Assembly: GCA_904502215.1 (NCBI GenBank)
Contig: CAJGDQ010000023.1
Location: forward strand, 1-11,417
Length of the DNA: 11,417 nt
Reading direction: 5' to 3'
DNA from: Clostridiaceae bacterium
GTDB taxonomy: Bacteria; Bacillota; Clostridia; Oscillospirales; Acutalibacteraceae
The position numbers and the translations under genes were made by a program. The notes below the pieces were generated by a model, which did not search any database, was not told the origin of the DNA, and worked only from the letters and a program-made list of their open reading frames with translations. Below are positions 7,374 through 11,417 of this stretch, piece after piece (the stretch's first letter is position 1; every line of letters begins with the position of its first letter).

Positions 7374-8516
7374 GTGGTGTTTAATATAAAACGCATAGTT
7401 ATTTTAATGCTTCATTTGCAGCACGGCGGAATAGAGAAGCAAACCATAACCTTAGCTAATGAGTTGAGTCGGGATTATGAGGTTGAAATAATTTCAACCT
7501 ATAGTATGAACAATCCACCGGCTTATGAGATTAGCGATAGGGTTAAGGTTAAATATTTAATGGATACTCATCCAAATCGAAAAGAAATAGCCCAAGCTAT
7601 TAAGGAAAAAAATATTTTTGCTTTTATAAAACAGCTAATAAGAGCTATTAAAATTTTATATTTAAAAACAAGCTTGATGCAAAATGAAATCAAAAAGCTT
7701 GATTGCGATTTTGTTCTTTCAACTAGGGTTGAATTTGCTGAAATGCTTTCAAAATATGCTCCAAAGGGCGTTGTAACTTTAACTCAAGAGCATTTGCATA
7801 ATGACAGCAAGAAATATGTTGCAAGATGCCGCAAGGCTTTTAGAAATTTGGATTATTTAGTTGTTTTATGCCGAGGCTCAAGGGCGAATTTTTCTAAGTG
7901 GCTTGAAGATAACAAGAAAATCAAGATAGTTGAAATTCCAAACATATTAGAGAATATTCCTCAGGATAACGCCCCACTTAAGGGAAAAAATCTTATTTCG
8001 GTTGGAAGACTTCATCCCGTTAAAAATTTTGGTGGTTTGTTGCAGGTTTTTGATTTAGTGCTCAAACAAATGCCCGATGCCAGACTTACTATTGTTGGTG
8101 GTGGCGATGAGTTGGGGAATTTGGAAAATATAATAGAGCAACTAAATTTAAAAGATAAGGTAACAATAACGGGCATGGTTTCAAAGGAAGAGGTTGCAAA
8201 ACATATGTTAAATGGCGATATTTATGTTATGACCTCTCTTACCGAATGTTTCCCGATGGTGCTGTTGGAAGCCTCCTCGGTTGGTTTGCCGCTTATAAGC
8301 TATGATGTGCCTGTTGGCCCTGAGGTGATAATTGAAAATGGCAAAAACGGTTTCCTTATTCCTTTTGAAAATAAAGAGCAAATGGCTGATATCATTGTTA
8401 AGGTTTTATCCGATGATAAGCTCAAAAAAGATTTAGCCAATATTTCAAAGGAGAATGCAAGTCTTTATTTGCCGCAAAAGGTTATGCCTTTATGGAAAGA
8501 AATTTTTGATAATTAA
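7374..8516 (+). CDS. GT4-family glycosyltransferase, last gene of the operon
   Basis: This 380-residue GT-B-fold transferase resembles EpsF/amylovoran-type GT4 enzymes. The N-terminal loop HLQHGGIEKQT (14-24) is followed by a Rossmann lobe. The donor lobe begins at ISVGRLHPVKNF (208-219) and has TIVGGGDE (239-246), a TGMVS turn (266-270) and the E-x7-E motif Glu291/Glu299 in ECFPMVLLE; PVGPEVI (313-319) follows. The start is uncertain: two GTG codons stand in tandem (7374, 7377) six bases after the preceding stop, with only a poor AGAAAG-like site. The next ATG is at codon 12, inside the first strand, and would truncate the fold, so a GTG is preferred. Substrate unknown. Confidence 0.92.
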   Translation: MVFNIKRIVILMLHLQHGGIEKQTITLANELSRDYEVEIISTYSMNNPPAYEISDRVKVKYLMDTHPNRKEIAQAIKEKNIFAFIKQLIRAIKILYLKTSLMQNEIKKLDCDFVLSTRVEFAEMLSKYAPKGVVTLTQEHLHNDSKKYVARCRKAFRNLDYLVVLCRGSRANFSKWLEDNKKIKIVEIPNILENIPQDNAPLKGKNLISVGRLHPVKNFGGLLQVFDLVLKQMPDARLTIVGGGDELGNLENIIEQLNLKDKVTITGMVSKEEVAKHMLNGDIYVMTSLTECFPMVLLEASSVGLPLISYDVPVGPEVIIENGKNGFLIPFENKEQMADIIVKVLSDDKLKKDLANISKENASLYLPQKVMPLWKEIFDN

Positions 8517-8518
8517 TT

Positions 8519-8552
8519 AAAAGAGATTCACTGATTGGTGAATCTCTTTTTT
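8519..8552 (+). terminator. Intrinsic terminator of the polysaccharide operon
   Basis: AAGAGATTCAC (8521-8531) pairs with GTGAATCTCTT (8538-8548) around a six-base loop. Flanking A/T bases extend the stem and T 8547-8552 form the run. It lies directly behind the last glycosyltransferase stop and closes the operon before spoIIID. Confidence 0.92.
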
Positions 8553-8553
8553 A

Positions 8554-8582
8554 GCATAATTTTCCAATCTATTTCATACAAT
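8554..8582 (+). promoter_or_regulatory. Sigma-E (mother-cell) promoter of spoIIID
   Basis: GCATAAT (8554-8560) and CATACAAT (8575-8582) are separated by 14 bases. This fits the Bacillus subtilis sigma-E consensus (-35 KMATAWW, -10 CATACAHT) closely, and spoIIID is a classical sigma-E gene. Transcription would begin near 8589. There is no sigma-A-like promoter in this gap. Confidence 0.85.
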
Positions 8583-8608
8583 TAAACAGGTAAATAGGAG
8601 TTGATTGT

Positions 8609-8857
8609 ATGACTGGGCAAACAGGGGATAGAGCGGTTATTCTGGGCGAATATATTTTGGATACGGGGGCAACTGTCAGAGCTGCCGCAAAGGTTTTTAA
8701 GATTAGCAAATCTACTGTTCATAAGGATGTTACCGAAAGGCTTAGATACGATAATCCTCAGCTTTATCGGAGGGTTCGAAAGGTTTTGGAGAAAAATAAG
8801 CAAGAAAGACACATACGGGGCGGTTTAGCAACAAAAAGAAAATATAAAGGTGAATAA
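8609..8857 (+). CDS. spoIIID: Sporulation transcriptional regulator SpoIIID
   Basis: This 82-residue DNA-binding protein controls many sigma-E-dependent mother-cell genes, both activating and repressing (family knowledge). The helix-turn-helix spans about 21-42, with the family signature FKISKSTVHKDVTERL (30-45). The basic C-terminal arm RHIRGGLATKRKYK (67-80) is the second DNA contact known in the family. Length fits (family about 80-93). The start is fixed by AGGAG (8596-8600) eight bases before ATG. It is preceded by a matching sigma-E promoter. No terminator follows it before the next promoter, so it may read into the T-box leader. Confidence 0.97.
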   Translation: MTGQTGDRAVILGEYILDTGATVRAAAKVFKISKSTVHKDVTERLRYDNPQLYRRVRKVLEKNKQERHIRGGLATKRKYKGE

Positions 8858-8863
8858 AAAATA

Positions 8864-8892
8864 TTGACAAATTTTTTAAAAGGTGTTATAAT
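8864..8892 (+). promoter_or_regulatory. Sigma-A promoter of the T-box operon
   Basis: TTGACA (8864-8869), 17 bases, then TATAAT (8887-8892): both hexamers are perfect. Transcription should begin near 8899, just ahead of T-box stem I. The -35 box lies only seven bases after the spoIIID stop. Confidence 0.93.
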
Positions 8893-8898
8893 TATTAA

Positions 8899-9163
8899 AA
8901 TTTTTAAAGGCTTTGACGAAGTCGGCTGAAATATAAGCTTTTAGAGAGTCGGTGGTTGGTGCAAACCGATAGTGAGTATTTTAAATGCCTATCCCTTCCG
9001 AGCCGGAAAGCTGAAACTATTTTTGCGTGTAGGTTTTCTCGTGATTGCTGCGTAAAGGCATAAGGGTTGCTAGACCCTGAGGGGCAGTTTCTAAAACTGC
9101 AATTTGAGTGGTACCGCGGATTATTTATTCCGTCTCAAAGTTTTTCTTTGGGACGGTTTTTTT
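8899..9163 (+). promoter_or_regulatory. T-box leader (tRNA-sensing riboswitch)
   Basis: Stem I is closed by GGCT (8909-8912) with AGCC (9001-9004). It carries a TGACGA kink-turn-like segment (8914-8919), AGAGAGTCGG (8943-8952) and a GGTTGGTGCAAACC apical region. Stem III is GCAGTTT/AAACTGC (9084-9100). The antiterminator forms from TTTGAG (9103-9108) with CTCAAA (9134-9139) and GCGGA (9116-9120) with TCCGT (9129-9133). It leaves the canonical seven-base bulge TGGTACC, whose TGGT matches an ACCA tRNA end, i.e. discriminator A. The competing terminator is CCGTCTCAAAG (9130-9140) with 9146-9156 plus seven T. Uncharged tRNA would stabilise the antiterminator and permit expression of the downstream gene. 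The specifier codon is not clear: alignment to the usual GAA-codon-A context puts CCT (Pro, 8988-8990) in place, but the preceding GAA is absent. Confidence 0.95.
9130..9163 (+). terminator. Regulated terminator of the T-box leader
   Basis: The 11-pair stem 9130-9140 / 9146-9156 has one G-T pair, a five-T loop and T 9157-9163. Its 5' arm shares 9130-9139 with the antiterminator, so the two folds exclude each other. It may also end transcripts coming from spoIIID. Confidence 0.93.
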
Positions 9164-9189
9164 ATTTTAAAGAAAAAGGAGTAGTTAGC

Positions 9190-11417
9190 ATGACAACCGA
9201 CACAACAAAACAACAGTTAATGGAAATCGCTTCCAGAATTAAGGAAATGCGTGAGATTATGGGTTGGTCTGTTGAAGAAATGGCCGAAAAAACTGAGGTT
9301 TCGGTTGAAAAATACCTTGCTTTTGAAACCGCAAGTGCGGATATACCCTTTAGTTTTATACATAAATGTGCTCTTTTATTTGATGTTGAGTTAACTGAGC
9401 TTTTAGAGGGCCATTCGGCGAGGCTTTCAAGTTACACTGTAACAAGAAAGGGCAAGGGTCAGAGAACCGCTAAAGAAGAGGGCATTGATATTGCTAACTT
9501 GGCTCCAAAATTTAAGGATAAATTAGCTGAGCCTTATTGGGTTAAATATGAATATTCTCCTTCTCAGCAAAACAAACCGATAGAGCTTGCAACCCATTCG
9601 GGTCAGGAGTTTGACTTGGTATTGAGCGGTTCTTTAAAGGTTCAAATCGGCAACCATACCGAAATTCTTAACGAGGGAGATAGCATTTTCTATAACTCTT
9701 CAACTCCCCACGGAATGATAGCGGTTGATGGCAAGGACTGTGTTTTTTGCGCCGTTGTTTTACCGGGTGAAAATGTTAAGGAAGAAACCATAAGAAAGAG
9801 TATTGCTTCGGCCAAGACCTCTCAAAAGCTCGTTTGCGAGAAATTTGTTGAAACTAAAGAAGATGAAAACGGAGCTTTGCAGGAGATTAAATTCAAAAAT
9901 ACCGATAGCTTTAATTTTGGCTTCGATATTGTTGACGGCATTGCTGATAAATACCCCGAAAAGCTAGCTATGCTTCATATTGATAAAAATATGACCGAGC
10001 GCCGTTTCACCTTTAAGGACATTAAAAGGGCTTCTAATCAGGTTGCAAACTATTTCTCTTCTCTTGGAATTAAAAGGGGAGATAAGGTTATGCTTGTTCT
10101 TAAGAGACATTATCAGTTCTGGTTTAGTATGATAGCTCTTCATAAAATAGGCGCTGTTGCAATACCTGCAACCAATCAGCTTAAGGACCACGATTTTGAA
10201 TATAGATACAATGCGGCAGGCGTTAGCGCTATTGTTTGCACCGCCGATGGAGATACCGCCGAGATAGCCGAGAGAGCGGCTAAAAACTGCCCTCAGGTTA
10301 AAACACTTATAATGGTTGGCGGAAATAGAGAGAATTGGCACGATTTCGATAGTGAATACAGCCGTTTTTCAGGTAAATTTGACCGCACCGTAGATACCTC
10401 TTCGGGCGATGAGGCAGCCCTTATGTTCTTTACATCGGGAACAACAGGCAATCCTAAGATGGCATGCCATAAGCACACTTATGCACTCGGCCATTTTGTA
10501 ACCGCAAAGTATTGGCATTGCTGCGAGAGGGACGGACTCCACCTCACCATTTCGGATACAGGCTGGGGAAAATCTCTTTGGGGCAAGCTTTATGGTCAAT
10601 GGCTTTGCGAGGGAGCGGTTTTTGTTTATGACTTTGACCGCTTTAATGCTGATGAAATTTTGCCGATGTTTGCAAAATATAATATAACAACATTTTGCGC
10701 ACCCCCAACAATGCTTCGAATGCTTGTTAAGAGCGACCTTTCGAAATTCGATTTATCCTCAATTCATCATATGACAACTGCAGGCGAAGCTTTAAATCCT
10801 GAGGTTTTCAAGCAGTTTAAGGATGCAACAGGTCTTGAAATTATGGAGGGCTTCGGTCAAACCGAAACAACCCTTACTATTGCAAACCTTTCAGGCACCG
10901 TTCCAAAGGTTGGATCTATGGGCAAGGCTTCTCCTCAGTATGATGTTGATATAGTTGACCCTGAGGGCAACCCCGTAGCAGATGGCGAGGTTGGCGAAAT
11001 CGTTATTAGAACTGACAAGAATGTTCCTTGCGGACTCTTTAAAGAATACTATCTTGATGACGAAAAGACTAAAGATGCTTGGTATGATGGTATGTATCAC
11101 ACAGGGGATACCGCTTGGCGAGATGAGGACGGTTATTTTTGGTATGTTAGCCGTATTGATGATGTTATCAAATCTTCGGGTTATAGAATAGGTCCGTTTG
11201 AAATAGAAAGCGTTATTATGGAACTTCCTTATGTTCTTGAATGCGGTGTTTCGGCAGCTCCTGATGAGGTTAGAGGTCAGGTTGTTAAGGCTAGCATCGT
11301 TCTTGTTGAGGGAACCGAGGGCACCGATGAGCTCAAAAAGGAAATTCAAAAATATGTTAAGGAGCATACTGCACCTTATAAATATCCAAGAATTGTTGAG
11401 TTCAAAACCGAGCTTCC
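9190..11417 (+). CDS. XRE regulator-cupin-acyl-CoA synthetase fusion (partial, 3' end off the right edge)
   Basis: An open frame of 742 codons runs off the right edge. Residues about 12-75 form an XRE-type helix-turn-helix (SRIKEMREIMGWSVEEMAEK at 15-34). Residues about 115-192 form a cupin; His136, Glu140 and His174 fit metal ligands, while the first His of HxH is Ala134. From about 240 it is an AMP-forming ligase of the medium-chain/aryl acyl-CoA synthetase type. Its motifs are FFTSGTTGNPK (413-423), EGFGQTET (553-560), YHTGD (636-640) and IDDVIKSSGYRIGPFEIE (656-673). The enzyme would activate a carboxylate as acyl-AMP and pass it to CoA. APYKYPR (728-734) normally precedes the PKTxSGKIxR lysine motif, which must lie just outside, so perhaps 20-40 residues are missing. 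ATG 9190 has AGGAG (9177-9181) eight bases upstream. Expression is controlled by the T-box leader. Substrate unknown, possibly an amino-acid-derived acid. Confidence 0.92.
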   Translation, partial: MTTDTTKQQLMEIASRIKEMREIMGWSVEEMAEKTEVSVEKYLAFETASADIPFSFIHKCALLFDVELTELLEGHSARLSSYTVTRKGKGQRTAKEEGIDIANLAPKFKDKLAEPYWVKYEYSPSQQNKPIELATHSGQEFDLVLSGSLKVQIGNHTEILNEGDSIFYNSSTPHGMIAVDGKDCVFCAVVLPGENVKEETIRKSIASAKTSQKLVCEKFVETKEDENGALQEIKFKNTDSFNFGFDIVDGIADKYPEKLAMLHIDKNMTERRFTFKDIKRASNQVANYFSSLGIKRGDKVMLVLKRHYQFWFSMIALHKIGAVAIPATNQLKDHDFEYRYNAAGVSAIVCTADGDTAEIAERAAKNCPQVKTLIMVGGNRENWHDFDSEYSRFSGKFDRTVDTSSGDEAALMFFTSGTTGNPKMACHKHTYALGHFVTAKYWHCCERDGLHLTISDTGWGKSLWGKLYGQWLCEGAVFVYDFDRFNADEILPMFAKYNITTFCAPPTMLRMLVKSDLSKFDLSSIHHMTTAGEALNPEVFKQFKDATGLEIMEGFGQTETTLTIANLSGTVPKVGSMGKASPQYDVDIVDPEGNPVADGEVGEIVIRTDKNVPCGLFKEYYLDDEKTKDAWYDGMYHTGDTAWRDEDGYFWYVSRIDDVIKSSGYRIGPFEIESVIMELPYVLECGVSAAPDEVRGQVVKASIVLVEGTEGTDELKKEIQKYVKEHTAPYKYPRIVEFKTEL

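Noticed and set aside
8582..8812. Minus-strand open frame opposite spoIIID
   Set aside because: spoIIID on the plus strand is unmistakable and has promoter and ribosome binding site; the reverse frame has neither.
9964..11367. Several open frames (four minus, one plus in another frame) over the acyl-CoA synthetase
   Set aside because: All overlap a single continuous 742-codon frame with well-ordered adenylation motifs; they are shadows.
1..11417. CRISPR arrays, tRNA or rRNA genes, insertion sequences
   Set aside because: No regularly spaced repeats, cloverleaf-like segments, transposase frames or terminal inverted repeats were seen.

Overview
The window looks like chromosome from an AT-rich, endospore-forming Clostridia-type Firmicute, possibly Ruminococcaceae/Oscillospirales-like; that placement is an inference. 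Two sporulation genes, spoVAD and spoIIID, are recognisable from their proteins. A canonical T-box leader and consensus low-GC promoters (TTGACA / TATAAT or TAGAAT, 17-base spacing) also fit.

Layout. Positions 1-760 (minus) hold the 5' two-thirds or so of spoVAD, running off the left edge. Positions about 818-1046 (plus) hold what looks like the broken 3' end of an unidentified gene, closed by a strong terminator (1071-1110). A sigma-A promoter (1125-1153) then drives a six-gene, same-strand polysaccharide operon. It begins with a possible 17-residue leader ORF that overlaps the first large gene. The large genes are a Wzy/O-antigen-ligase-like polymerase (1223-2764), a GT4 glycosyltransferase (2767-3876), a Wzx flippase (3887-5326), a GT2 glycosyltransferase (5340-6311), a sulfotransferase-like protein (6312-7367) and a second GT4 glycosyltransferase (7374-8516). 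A terminator follows at 8519-8552. Together they suggest a Wzx/Wzy-type route: the transferases build a lipid-linked repeat unit, the sulfotransferase may decorate it, Wzx flips it and Wzy polymerises it outside. No priming glycosyltransferase, chain-length regulator or sugar-nucleotide gene is present.

One base after that terminator comes a near-perfect sigma-E promoter (8554-8582) for spoIIID (8609-8857). Seven bases after spoIIID stops, a consensus sigma-A promoter begins that starts a T-box leader (8899-9163). In the leader the antiterminator (7-base TGGTACC bulge) and the terminator can be paired base by base and exclude each other. The leader controls a large fusion gene (9190 to beyond the right edge): XRE-type helix-turn-helix, cupin, then an AMP-forming acyl-CoA synthetase of medium-chain/aryl type. 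The window ends just before the expected A10 catalytic-lysine motif.

The most interesting points are the T-box-controlled regulator-ligase fusion, the overlapping leader ORF of the polysaccharide operon, the sulfotransferase inside that operon, and the low GC of the operon (about 25-28% in sampled lines) against about 38-43% in the flanks, with gene debris at its left border.
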